A DNA stretch of 6,036 nt, from the NCBI GenBank assembly GCA_016176745.1, contig JACOWO010000092.1, forward strand, positions 1-6,036. The letters run 5' to 3'. Source of the stretch: Nitrosopumilales archaeon (GTDB lineage: Archaea > Thermoproteota > Nitrososphaeria > Nitrososphaerales > Nitrosopumilaceae). The translations under genes and the position numbers were made by a program. This document shows positions 1-5,976 of the stretch, in pieces. The notes under the pieces are model-generated. The model saw nothing but the letters and a program-made list of their open reading frames with translations, had not been told where the DNA came from and searched no databases. Each line of letters begins with the position of its first letter. Positions within the stretch are counted from its first letter, which is position 1.

Positions 1-850
1 TTATTCTACCATACAAGAGATCAGCTTCTGACATGACTTGAAGCATTTGCTGCATTTGATCTTGCGAAATGCCACTTGAGATAATGCTAGAGTAGAACGC
101 ATTAATTTTTTCTCTTGGATCAATTCTTAGTGAATAAAGTACTAGACGAGCTTCGGCCAAAGAATTTGCCTTAAAAAATGAGTTTACTCCTTCTTCAATG
201 TCTAAAATCTCAAATGACTTTTCGCTTTGAGGTTCAAAGCCGGTCACAAGTGCCTGAGCTGAATTTATCATGGAACGTATATCGCCTCTTGATTCCATTA
301 CTAGTTTGGCTAGCGAGCCAGGACTCATCCTTGCGTCCTCTTTTTGCAAAATTCTTTCAAGATGTAGTTGCATAAGTCGAGGCGGAAGTGGTTTTAGATA
401 GATTGTTTTTGTTGCCTTTTTGATACTTTTCATTTTGTCTGATGACTCAGAGTTTGCTGCAAGAATTATTGGAATTGTTGGCTCTTTTAGAATATCAAGC
501 AGTGCCTCAACTCCACCAAAGTCTGCTCTGCCATGAACACCGTCTACCTCATCAACAAATATCATAGGACTACCAAGCAAGCTTGCATTTCCAAGAACGG
601 GACTAAGAATTTCTTGGATTTGCTGCTTGTTTCTAACATCGCTTGCATTAAGACTGATCATGTCATATCCAAACTGTTTTGCGGCAAGGTTTGCAAGCGT
701 TGTTTTACCTATCCCTGGCGGACCAACTAGTAAAAGTGGCTTTGTTCCTTTTTTCCATTTTCCAAACCATTCAACAAAAGCTGCTCGTGCCTCCTCATTT
801 CCAATCATATCCATTAAAGATTGAGGACGGTATTTTTCTGACCACATCAT
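1..850 (-). CDS. rfcL: Replication factor C large subunit (clamp loader), 3' end outside window
   Basis: Large subunit of the archaeal clamp loader, which with RfcS uses ATP to load the PCNA sliding clamp onto primed DNA. 283 residues are visible; the C-terminal part lies beyond base 1. Seen in the sequence: the N-terminal WSEKYRP motif (3-9), Walker A GPPGIGKT (43-50), NASDVRNK (68-75), Walker B IFVDEVDG (97-104), sensor 1 Asn133 in AANS, and sensor 2 GDIRSMIN with Arg192. The SRC arginine-finger motif of small subunits is absent and DEVDG replaces their DEAD-like box, which fits the large subunit. The helical collar region starts at about residue 200. The start ATG (850-848) overlaps the TGA stop of the upstream gene as ATGA; a second ATG follows at once. 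No Shine-Dalgarno sequence is visible before it, so translation is probably coupled to the upstream gene. Confidence 0.95.
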   Translation of the reverse strand, partial: MMWSEKYRPQSLMDMIGNEEARAAFVEWFGKWKKGTKPLLLVGPPGIGKTTLANLAAKQFGYDMISLNASDVRNKQQIQEILSPVLGNASLLGSPMIFVDEVDGVHGRADFGGVEALLDILKEPTIPIILAANSESSDKMKSIKKATKTIYLKPLPPRLMQLHLERILQKEDARMSPGSLAKLVMESRGDIRSMINSAQALVTGFEPQSEKSFEILDIEEGVNSFFKANSLAEARLVLYSLRIDPREKINAFYSSIISSGISQDQMQQMLQVMSEADLLYGRI

Positions 851-1929
851 TTTGAAACACTTGGAAGGTTTGCTGAGAATTCTTTCCACAGATTTTCTTT
901 TTGAAGCCGATTATACCAATACTGGTTATAGTGCTCAACTGTAAGAAACAGAAATTCTAAAAAGCTTTTATGCGAGAAGTTTTCAGGCAGCAATTCCAGT
1001 GCAAGCCTTGCGTCGCTTAGATAAAGTTCGCTTTTTTGCATCGTAAAATCAAAGCCGCGCTTTACATCGCCTGCAAGTAACGAATAGTATAACGGCCATG
1101 ACGGAATTTTAATGAATTTATTTTTGATAGAATCTTCGATTTCGTTTCCACATCCCACACATTCTGCTGCCCTTGCCATGCCAAGATAAAATATCTCACC
1201 TAGTGGATTTTTCCCTAGTGCCATGTTTCTTCCGGCAGTTCCCATAACGGCGCGATATTTTTTGTAGCACTCGTTCATGTTTTCTTCTGTGATTTGGTTT
1301 GGTCTTGACTTGAGCTTGACGTCAAGGTATTGTCCTATTCTTGCGTCCTTAAAGCCTCGCTCAAATTCCTCAAGTATTTCTTCTCCGCCTTGCGAGATTT
1401 TTTCTCTTGCAAGTTTTAGGATGTATGGATTCATTAGCTTGTAATCATCAAGATAATCCAAGTCTTCGTCTCTGTCAACAATTCTGTCCATTGGTTCGCT
1501 AAGATCGATTGCTATGATATGGCCATCAATGATGTTTTCGCGTAATTTTGGATCATCATGGCCATAATGTTTTGAGGCTGCGTCATAGAGTGCGTTAAAA
1601 ACAGGCAGTGTCATTTTGACAAAATTTGAGTTTAGGATTCGTAAAACCCTGTCATGTAAGACGTCAAAATTTTCCAGTTTTGACTTGATTTGAGCGATTT
1701 GTGATGATTCTAGAGTAATCTCTGATGAGCCAATTTCTTCTGCAAATTTCTGCTGGGTCAAGGCAGGCGAGGAATCGTTTTTGATTTCGCTTAAAAGATC
1801 GGTTGTAAAACGTTTTGCAAAATCTGGAAATTGTTTTTCTGCCTGTTCCTTGTAATGGTTGAATTGTTTGAATCCTTGTGATTTGAAGAGTCCTTGTTTT
1901 ATGATTTGTTTTCCAGGTTTTGTTCCCAT
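847..1929 (-). CDS. Conserved-looking protein of unknown function, coupled to rfcL
   Basis: I do not recognise the family of this 360-residue protein. It looks soluble and mostly helical, with no signal peptide and no membrane span. The N-terminus (1-50) is basic and helical. A very acidic stretch lies around 145-165 (DRIVDRDEDLDYLDD). There are only three cysteines: Cys221 and a single CVGC pair at 257-260, which could be half of a metal site if the protein dimerises, although no second pair is present. The C-terminal 50 residues are rich in aromatic residues (EHYNQYWYNRL, 332-342). The ATG at 1929-1927 is the first Met in frame after a 49-bp divergent promoter region. Its stop overlaps the rfcL start by four bases, so the two genes form one transcript and their products may be needed together. 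Whether it acts in replication is a guess from this linkage only. Confidence 0.85.
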   Translation of the reverse strand: MGTKPGKQIIKQGLFKSQGFKQFNHYKEQAEKQFPDFAKRFTTDLLSEIKNDSSPALTQQKFAEEIGSSEITLESSQIAQIKSKLENFDVLHDRVLRILNSNFVKMTLPVFNALYDAASKHYGHDDPKLRENIIDGHIIAIDLSEPMDRIVDRDEDLDYLDDYKLMNPYILKLAREKISQGGEEILEEFERGFKDARIGQYLDVKLKSRPNQITEENMNECYKKYRAVMGTAGRNMALGKNPLGEIFYLGMARAAECVGCGNEIEDSIKNKFIKIPSWPLYYSLLAGDVKRGFDFTMQKSELYLSDARLALELLPENFSHKSFLEFLFLTVEHYNQYWYNRLQKENLWKEFSANLPSVSK

Positions 1930-1978
1930 TAATGCATCTTTACTAAAAATTGATTCGTCTAAAAATTTGAGTAGCTTT
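1930..1978. promoter_or_regulatory. Divergent promoter region, unknown gene/rfcL versus IMPase gene
   Basis: This 49-bp AT-rich gap separates two start codons pointing away from each other. It holds a near-direct repeat, CTAAAAATTGA (1943-1953) and CTAAAAATTTGA (1959-1970). On the plus strand the first copy, with upstream TTTA (TTTACTAAAAA, 1939-1949), is a weak TATA-like element about 34 bp before the IMPase ATG. On the minus strand the second copy reads ATTTTTAG and lies about 33 bp before the other start. Both would give leaders of under 10 nt. The TATA matches are poor, so exact sites are uncertain; the repeat could also be a regulator site. Confidence 0.45.
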
Positions 1979-2779
1979 ATGCAAGTAATCGAGGTTCTCC
2001 GTGAAGCTTCAAAGCAAGTGTATCAAAGTGTAAAAAACTTGGCAGGTACTGAAGATGCCGCAGGAGATTTTGGAAGGGGAGCTGGTGGAGATATCTCACG
2101 AAGAATAGATATTGTTGCAGAAAAAGCTGTTCTTGATTATTTAAAAAAAATCAATTTTCAATGTGTTGTTTTAGGCGAGGAATGCGGTCGTGTTGAGTTA
2201 TCAGATAATCCAAAGGGATTTGTGATAATGGATGCAATTGATGGTTCTGCAAATGCAGTGAGGGGAATACCATTTTTTTGCTGCTCACTTGCGTTTGCGA
2301 CAGACAACAAGCTAAGCTCTGTAACTGATGGGGTTGTAACCGATTTACATTCAGGGGATATGTATTGGGCAACAAAAGGAAAAGGCGCCTTTATGAATGA
2401 AAAAAGAATTTACGTGCAGAAATCACCACCCATATACAAAATAATTGGTGTTAATGTTTCAGGTTCAAGTCCTGAGCTAATAAAAAAGTTGCAACCGGTT
2501 TTTAAAAGTAGTAACCATACAAGACATCTTGGAGCAAATGCATTAGAGCTTGCGATGTTTGCTCGCGGTTTGATTGATGTGTACATTGATCTTCGAGAAA
2601 AAATTAGAGTTACTGATATGGCTGCAGGTTATTTGCTAGTAAATGAGGCTGGTGGATTTGTTTTGGATCCTGATTTGAAACCACTTGATTCTGATCTTGG
2701 TTTTGAAACAAAGTTGTCCTTTATAGCTGCTACAAATAAGAAAATTCTTGATGAGATTGTATCTCAGATTAAGAAATAG
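1979..2779 (+). CDS. Inositol monophosphatase / fructose-1,6-bisphosphatase family protein
   Basis: Metal-dependent sugar-phosphate phosphatase of the IMPase/FBPase superfamily; archaeal members often hydrolyse both myo-inositol-1-phosphate and fructose-1,6-bisphosphate. The 266 residues match the usual length (about 250-270). Visible motifs: GGD (36-38) followed by RRID, the metal-binding GEECG (66-70, Glu67/Glu68), the signature DAIDGSAN (85-92, Asp85 and Asp88), ATKGKGAFMN (131-140), LGANALELAMFARG (184-197) and VTDMAAGYLLVNEAGG (211-226) with the last metal ligand Asp213. The signature has Ala86 where Pro is usual. The frame stays open to 1859, but I chose ATG 1979 because family homology begins there and the longer form would overlap the divergent gene by about 70 bases. 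The TAG stop directly abuts the encoded CCA end of tRNA-Asp. Substrate cannot be decided from sequence; roles in gluconeogenesis or inositol synthesis are both possible. Confidence 0.9.
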   Translation: MQVIEVLREASKQVYQSVKNLAGTEDAAGDFGRGAGGDISRRIDIVAEKAVLDYLKKINFQCVVLGEECGRVELSDNPKGFVIMDAIDGSANAVRGIPFFCCSLAFATDNKLSSVTDGVVTDLHSGDMYWATKGKGAFMNEKRIYVQKSPPIYKIIGVNVSGSSPELIKKLQPVFKSSNHTRHLGANALELAMFARGLIDVYIDLREKIRVTDMAAGYLLVNEAGGFVLDPDLKPLDSDLGFETKLSFIAATNKKILDEIVSQIKK

Positions 2780-2857
2780 TGGCGCCCTCGGCGGGATTTG
2801 AACACGCGTCTCAGCCGTGACAGGGCCGAATTCTAGACCGGGCTATACTACAAGGGC
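2780..2857 (-). tRNA. tRNA-Asp (anticodon GTC), CCA encoded
   Basis: Reading the minus strand, the acceptor GCCCTTG pairs with CGAGGGC, followed by G73 and an encoded CCA (2782-2780). The anticodon stem CGGCC/GGCTG holds the loop CTGTCAC, giving GTC. The D loop has the usual AG...GG...A and the T loop is the canonical TTCAAAT. Two arms are imperfect: the D stem pairs as G10-U25, U11-A24, A12 against A23 (mismatch) and U13-G22, and the T stem GCGTG/CCCGC has U52 against C62. The strong acceptor and anticodon stems and the good T loop still favour a real gene. There is no intron. The 3' end abuts the IMPase stop codon. Confidence 0.9.
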
Positions 2858-2880
2858 GCAGATCAAAAAAACAAAAGTCC

Positions 2881-2892
2881 CAGTTTAAAAGT
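2881..2892 (-). promoter_or_regulatory. TATA-like box of tRNA-Asp
   Basis: The minus strand reads ACTTTTAAACTG here; TTTTAAA is centred about 30 bp before the first base of tRNA-Asp, the spacing expected for an archaeal TATA box of a gene transcribed from near the mature 5' end. A T7 run lies between box and gene. Assigned by position and composition only. Confidence 0.55.
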
Positions 2893-2920
2893 TTCGTAAT
2901 CTCAAATTTGTTGTAAAAGA

Positions 2921-2932
2921 CTAAATTATACA
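2921..2932 (+). promoter_or_regulatory. TATA-like box of tRNA-Lys
   Basis: CTAAATTATACA on the plus strand is centred about 28 bp before the first base of tRNA-Lys. Together with the opposite-facing box of tRNA-Asp it lies in the 97-bp gap between the two divergent tRNA genes, so each tRNA probably has its own promoter. Confidence 0.6.
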
Positions 2933-2954
2933 CGCCTGAGAAATTTGCAAGGTT

Positions 2955-3028
2955 GGGTCTGTGGCGCAGCCAGGTAGCGCACCGGACTTTTAATCCGGTT
3001 GTCGTGGGTCCAAATCCCACCAGACCCG
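2955..3028 (+). tRNA. tRNA-Lys (anticodon TTT), CCA not encoded
   Basis: A full cloverleaf is visible: acceptor GGGTCTG/CAGACCC with G73, D stem GCGC/GCGC, anticodon stem CCGGA/TCCGG around loop CTTTTAA (anticodon TTT, 2989-2991), and a perfect T stem GTGGG/CCCAC. All stems pair fully. The T loop reads TCCAAAT instead of TTCAAAT, so position 55, which is almost always U (pseudouridine), is C at base 3010. The 3' end is followed by CCT, so CCA must be added by the CCA-adding enzyme, unlike the neighbouring tRNA-Asp. There is no intron. The argH stop codon begins one base after the 3' end. Confidence 0.95.
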
Positions 3029-3048
3029 CCTATTTTGTAAGACTTTTT
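3029..3048 (+). terminator. Probable T-rich terminator of tRNA-Lys
   Basis: Directly after the tRNA come TATTTTG (3031-3037) and a T5 run (3044-3048). Short T runs without a hairpin commonly end transcription in archaea. The signal lies inside the 3' end of the opposing argH gene. Confidence 0.45.
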
Positions 3049-4484
3049 ACCTTCAGAGTAAGATTTGAAAACACTGTTTTTACTTCATTGCCTCGTTTTG
3101 TTATTCCAGTCTTGTATGCGTTGATTTTATCCATCCTATGCTGAATCATCCTCTTTTGTTCACTAATTCCAGATGATCCTTGTGAGATTCTGTTCTGAAG
3201 TGATGAACTAATCGAGGTCGAATCTATGATTTTTTTGACTTGTTTTGGATCAATGCCTTTTGTTGATCTTTTAATCTCATCTATAGAAAGTTCTTCTAGT
3301 GGTTTTTTTGAGTTGTGTGCAGTTTTTACCAGATTTCCTACAATCTGGTGAGCTGTTCTAAACGGCATTCCATTGTTGACTAGACTTTCAGCAATATCTA
3401 GTGCTACAAGATATCCTCCTTCTATTGCTTTTTTCATATTTTGGTTGTCTACGTTTATCTTTTCCAACATAGATTTTATGACAATAAGTGCAGTGATTGC
3501 GATTCTAGATGAAGACCAAATTGATGGCTTTATTTGCTGTAAATCTCGATTATATCCAGATGGAAGTCCCTTTACTATTGAAAGAATGGTTGTAAGGTTG
3601 CCAATTACTTGTCCTGTTTTTCCCCTAGTGAGCTCCAAAATGTCAGGATTTTTCTTTTGAGGCATAACACTTGATGGGGATGTAAACTCGTCTGGTAGTT
3701 CGATAAAGGCAAATTCTGAAGTTGACCATATAACAAAGTCTTCTGCAAGTCGGCTAAGATTTGTCATAAGAATGGCAACTGCTGCAACGTATTCTATTAC
3801 ATAGTCTCGTGTACTTGTAGCATCAATTGAGTTTTCTACTATTCCTTTAAAGCCAAGTAGTTTTGCCGTACTCTGCCTATCAATTGGAATGCTAGTTCCT
3901 CCAATTGGTCCTGCGCCTAGTGGAGATTCGTTCACTCGTCCATATGTCACATAGAGTCGCTCAAGATCCCTAAACATGGCATCTGTATATGATAGAAGAT
4001 AATGCGAAAATAGTCCAACTTGAGCTTGCTGCAGATGTGTGTAAAGTGGCATTATTGTTTTCTGATGTTTTTGTGCTAGTGAAACAAGTGTTTGAATCGT
4101 ATTCAAAAGACATTGACATAAAAGATTGATGTCGTCTCGTATTTTCATTCGTATATCAAGTGAAACTTGATCATTTCGAGAACGACCTGTATGCATCTTG
4201 CCACCGCTTGACATTCCAATTTTTTTGATAACATGTTGTTCTATTAGTTCGTGAATGTCTTCTGCATCAGATTTTTTGTCAAATTTTTCTTTTTTAAGTT
4301 TTTCAAGCGCTACAAGGATTTTTTTTGCCTCACTTTTTGTTATTATTTTTTTTTCGTAAAGCATTATCACATGTGCTTGAGTACCAGCTATATCATAAAA
4401 TGCAATCTCTGCATCATCAAAAAGCGATGAAACGTACTCTAGTGTAATCTCGTTAAGATTGTTTTTTAGTCGAGACCGATACAT
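3030..4484 (-). CDS. argH: Argininosuccinate lyase
   Basis: Splits argininosuccinate into arginine and fumarate, the last step of arginine synthesis; a cytosolic homotetramer of the aspartase/fumarase superfamily. With the start chosen here it is 484 residues, normal for the family. Motifs seen: N-terminal MYRSRL, HTGRSRNDQ (98-106), THLQQAQ (149-155), SPLGAGPIGGTSIPIDR (187-203), the superfamily signature SSVMPQKKNPD (271-281) with the catalytic-loop serine, and YNRDLQ in the C-terminal half. Two usual residues differ: Val156 follows THLQQAQ where Pro is common, and Pro270 stands before SSVMP where Gly is usual. The frame is open to an ATG at 4517, but ATG 4484 starts the homologous MYRSR, and the TATA box is centred 25 bp upstream of it, predicting a leaderless mRNA; the 4517 ATG would lie upstream of that promoter. 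It is a single-gene unit here, convergent with tRNA-Lys. Confidence 0.95.
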   Translation of the reverse strand: MYRSRLKNNLNEITLEYVSSLFDDAEIAFYDIAGTQAHVIMLYEKKIITKSEAKKILVALEKLKKEKFDKKSDAEDIHELIEQHVIKKIGMSSGGKMHTGRSRNDQVSLDIRMKIRDDINLLCQCLLNTIQTLVSLAQKHQKTIMPLYTHLQQAQVGLFSHYLLSYTDAMFRDLERLYVTYGRVNESPLGAGPIGGTSIPIDRQSTAKLLGFKGIVENSIDATSTRDYVIEYVAAVAILMTNLSRLAEDFVIWSTSEFAFIELPDEFTSPSSVMPQKKNPDILELTRGKTGQVIGNLTTILSIVKGLPSGYNRDLQQIKPSIWSSSRIAITALIVIKSMLEKINVDNQNMKKAIEGGYLVALDIAESLVNNGMPFRTAHQIVGNLVKTAHNSKKPLEELSIDEIKRSTKGIDPKQVKKIIDSTSISSSLQNRISQGSSGISEQKRMIQHRMDKINAYKTGITKRGNEVKTVFSNLTLKVKSLTK

Positions 4485-4504
4485 TATCATAAAGTTTAGA
4501 ATGG

Positions 4505-4513
4505 TTATATATA
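4505..4513. promoter_or_regulatory. Shared, near-palindromic TATA box for argH and the MIP18 gene
   Basis: TTATATATA is the only strong TATA element in the 50-bp gap between the divergent start codons 4484 and 4535. Its centre (4509) is 25 bp from the argH ATG and 26 bp from the MIP18 ATG. Archaeal TATA boxes centre about 26-27 bp before the transcription start, so both mRNAs would begin at or next to the start codon. The core reads nearly the same on both strands, so it can serve either direction. Confidence 0.75.
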
Positions 4514-4534
4514 GCATAGACGCTTTTTTTCATA

Positions 4535-4861
4535 ATGGCACAAGACATCAAACAACTACGAGTACAAATTTTTGATGAGCTATCAAAGATTGTAGATCCT
4601 GAAATCAACACATCAATTACTGAGCTAGAGTTAATTGATGAAGTTGACATCAACAACTCTAATGTTAAAGTGGATTTACATTTGACTAGTCCATTTTGTC
4701 CTGCAGTTTTTGGATTCAAAATATGTCAGGATGTTCATGATTATCTGTTGAAGATTGACGGTATTGACGATGTCAAAGTCAATGTGTCAAATCATTTTAT
4801 GGCAGAGGCAATCAACAATCAGGTAAACAACAGTCCTAATCCAAAAAAACCTAAAACCTAA
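4535..4861 (+). CDS. MIP18/DUF59 family protein, probable Fe-S cluster assembly factor
   Basis: This 108-residue protein belongs to the MIP18 (DUF59, SufT/PaaD-like) family, whose members help load or mature iron-sulfur clusters on target proteins. The domain runs from about 5 to 95. Visible hallmarks are DPEI (21-24), ELELIDEVDI (30-39), and TSPFCP (51-56), with Cys55 at the family's conserved reactive cysteine. The Gly of the usual GLI step is Glu32 here. A polar tail rich in Asn, Pro and Lys (96-108) follows the domain. The ATG lies 26 bp from a strong TATA box, so the transcript is probably leaderless; a T7 run (4524-4530) precedes the start. Its stop overlaps that of sdhB, which encodes a protein with three Fe-S centres, but the two are convergent and not co-transcribed, so a dedicated link is only suggestive. 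The exact client is unknown. Confidence 0.88.
   Translation: MAQDIKQLRVQIFDELSKIVDPEINTSITELELIDEVDINNSNVKVDLHLTSPFCPAVFGFKICQDVHDYLLKIDGIDDVKVNVSNHFMAEAINNQVNNSPNPKKPKT
4843..4857 (-). terminator. Probable oligo-T terminator of the sdh operon
   Basis: Immediately after the sdhB TAG, the minus strand reads GGTTTTAGGTTTTTTTGG, with T4 (4856-4853) and T7 (4849-4843) runs. No hairpin is obvious, which is normal for archaeal T-run termination. The signal overlaps the codons for the Lys-rich tail of the opposing MIP18 gene. Confidence 0.55.
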
Positions 4862-5628
4862 CTTCGAAAACCTAACAGATATCCTCTTAGCAGTTGTATT
4901 CCCATGGCAGGATCTACACCTTTTGGGCATACTACACTACAAGACCCAGCAAAATGGCATCTCCAGATGCCATGAGGCTCGTCAATTATTTTGAGTCGTT
5001 CATTTTTTCCCTTGTCTCTTGAATCTGCGATATAGCGATATGCTTGGGCAAGTGCTTGTGGACCGATAAATGATGAATCTGTAGCCATTGTAGGACAGGC
5101 TGAATTGCAGAGACCACATTTTATACAGTTTGAAAACTGGATGTATTTTTCTACTTCTTCTGGTGTTTGCAAAAATTCCTTTGTTTTTGTAGTAATTTCA
5201 GAGTCATCTCTTATGATATATGGTTTTAATTTTTTGTGAGTTGCAAACATTCTATCAAAACCAACTGCTAAATCTCGAATTATAGGAAAGTTGTTCATTG
5301 GCTCGACTGTAATGACGCTGGAGTTAAGCTCGGTAATCTTGGTAAAACAGGCTAGTCGTGGCTTTCCATTGATTACCATACCACAAGAACCGCACGATGC
5401 TTGTCTACAAGAATATCTTACACCAACAGAGTGATCAAGGTGTTTTTTTACCTCTAAAATTGCATCTAACACAGTAGTCCATTTCTCATATGGAACCTTA
5501 AATTCCATAAATGATTTTGTGGTACCTGCTTGTGGATTGGATCTTGATATCCTCAGTATGATTGATTTTGATGGCGAGGCAGTTGTTTGCGATTCTTCCT
5601 CTGAGAATTGTTTTGTAGTTGTAGACAT
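4858..5628 (-). CDS. sdhB: Succinate dehydrogenase iron-sulfur subunit
   Basis: Electron-transfer subunit of respiratory complex II, carrying electrons from the flavoprotein SdhA to the membrane quinone site. Of 256 residues, about 1-20 form a Ser/Thr/Glu-rich extension; a ferredoxin-like domain follows with [2Fe-2S] ligands Cys74, Cys79, Cys82 and Cys94 (YSCRQASCGSCGM). The C-terminal domain has CIKCGLCNSACP (168-179) and CHFAGSCSVVCP (224-235). By analogy with known SdhB, Cys168/171/174/234 bind [4Fe-4S], and Cys178/224/230 bind [3Fe-4S]. All expected cysteines are present. The frame is open upstream to 5706, but that part overlaps the previous gene; ATG 5628 lies two bases after the upstream TAA. 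No clear Shine-Dalgarno sequence is seen, so translational coupling is likely. It appears to be the last gene of the sdh operon, since an oligo-T run follows. Confidence 0.95.
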   Translation of the reverse strand: MSTTTKQFSEEESQTTASPSKSIILRISRSNPQAGTTKSFMEFKVPYEKWTTVLDAILEVKKHLDHSVGVRYSCRQASCGSCGMVINGKPRLACFTKITELNSSVITVEPMNNFPIIRDLAVGFDRMFATHKKLKPYIIRDDSEITTKTKEFLQTPEEVEKYIQFSNCIKCGLCNSACPTMATDSSFIGPQALAQAYRYIADSRDKGKNERLKIIDEPHGIWRCHFAGSCSVVCPKGVDPAMGIQLLRGYLLGFRS

Positions 5629-5630
5629 TT

Positions 5631-5975
5631 TTAGGTCATTCCCAAGCTTGCCATGATTATTGTACGTGAACCGTATGCAATTACAGCAACCATTGCAGCA
5701 ATGCAACCATATGTAACAGCCTTTTCATATCCTCGTCCCTGTTTTAATTCAAGCAGTATAACTCTAAGACCATTAAATCCATGGATTGAAATCAAAACCA
5801 AAATTAATTCTAGCACTAGTGCGTATGGTAAAAAGTCATAGTTTGCAATAACACTTTCGTACTGTAATGATTCGGAAAATCCTTGAGTGAGTCTGAATAA
5901 AATATGTACTGCCACAAGAGCTACTGCTCCTAAGGCAGTTCCATAATGTACTTTCATGATTATGCTTTCGCGCAT
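5631..5975 (-). CDS. Succinate dehydrogenase membrane anchor subunit (SdhC/SdhD type)
   Basis: This 114-residue hydrophobic protein anchors complex II in the membrane and helps form the quinone and haem site. Three membrane helices are visible at about 13-29, 48-65 and 86-108. His24 in the first helix (VAVHILFRL) and His65 in HGFNGLR (65-71), a pattern typical of SdhD/SdhC anchors, are candidate haem or quinone ligands. A TTG at 5987 or GTG at 5984 could extend it, but ATG 5975 is preferred: it lies one base after the previous stop, and GGTGA (5985-5981), complementary to the archaeal 16S 3' end, sits five bases upstream. The gene ends two bases before sdhB. Whether it should be named C or D cannot be decided without the full operon. 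Confidence 0.88.
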   Translation of the reverse strand: MRESIIMKVHYGTALGAVALVAVHILFRLTQGFSESLQYESVIANYDFLPYALVLELILVLISIHGFNGLRVILLELKQGRGYEKAVTYGCIAAMVAVIAYGSRTIIMASLGMT

Positions 5976-5976
5976 T

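Noticed and set aside
178..824. Three plus-strand open frames of 65 residues
   Set aside because: They are antisense to well-conserved rfcL motifs and resemble no protein; frame shadows.
1859..1978. A 40-residue N-terminal extension of the IMPase protein from an ATG at 1859
   Set aside because: It is antisense to the start of the divergent gene, does not look like family sequence, and the homologous N-terminus begins at ATG 1979.
2783..2860. Alternative tRNA-Asp acceptor GCGCCCT/AGGGCGC shifted by two bases
   Set aside because: It pairs perfectly but leaves two unpaired bases next to the T stem and removes the encoded CCA; the GCCCTTG/CGAGGGC register fits the tRNA standard lengths.
2953..3144. 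Small plus-strand open frame across tRNA-Lys
   Set aside because: It is a translation of the tRNA gene and antisense of argH, with no promoter or ribosome site of its own.
4485..4517. Longer ArgH starting at the ATG at 4517
   Set aside because: That ATG lies upstream of the TATA box, and the conserved MYRSRL N-terminus begins at 4484.
4453..4719. Minus-strand 88-residue open frame over the MIP18 gene
   Set aside because: It is the antisense shadow of a clear MIP18-family gene and crosses the argH promoter and start.
5629..5706. Cys-rich 26-residue extension of SdhB
   Set aside because: The cysteines arise from reading the 3' end of the membrane anchor gene in another frame; ATG 5628 directly follows that gene's stop.
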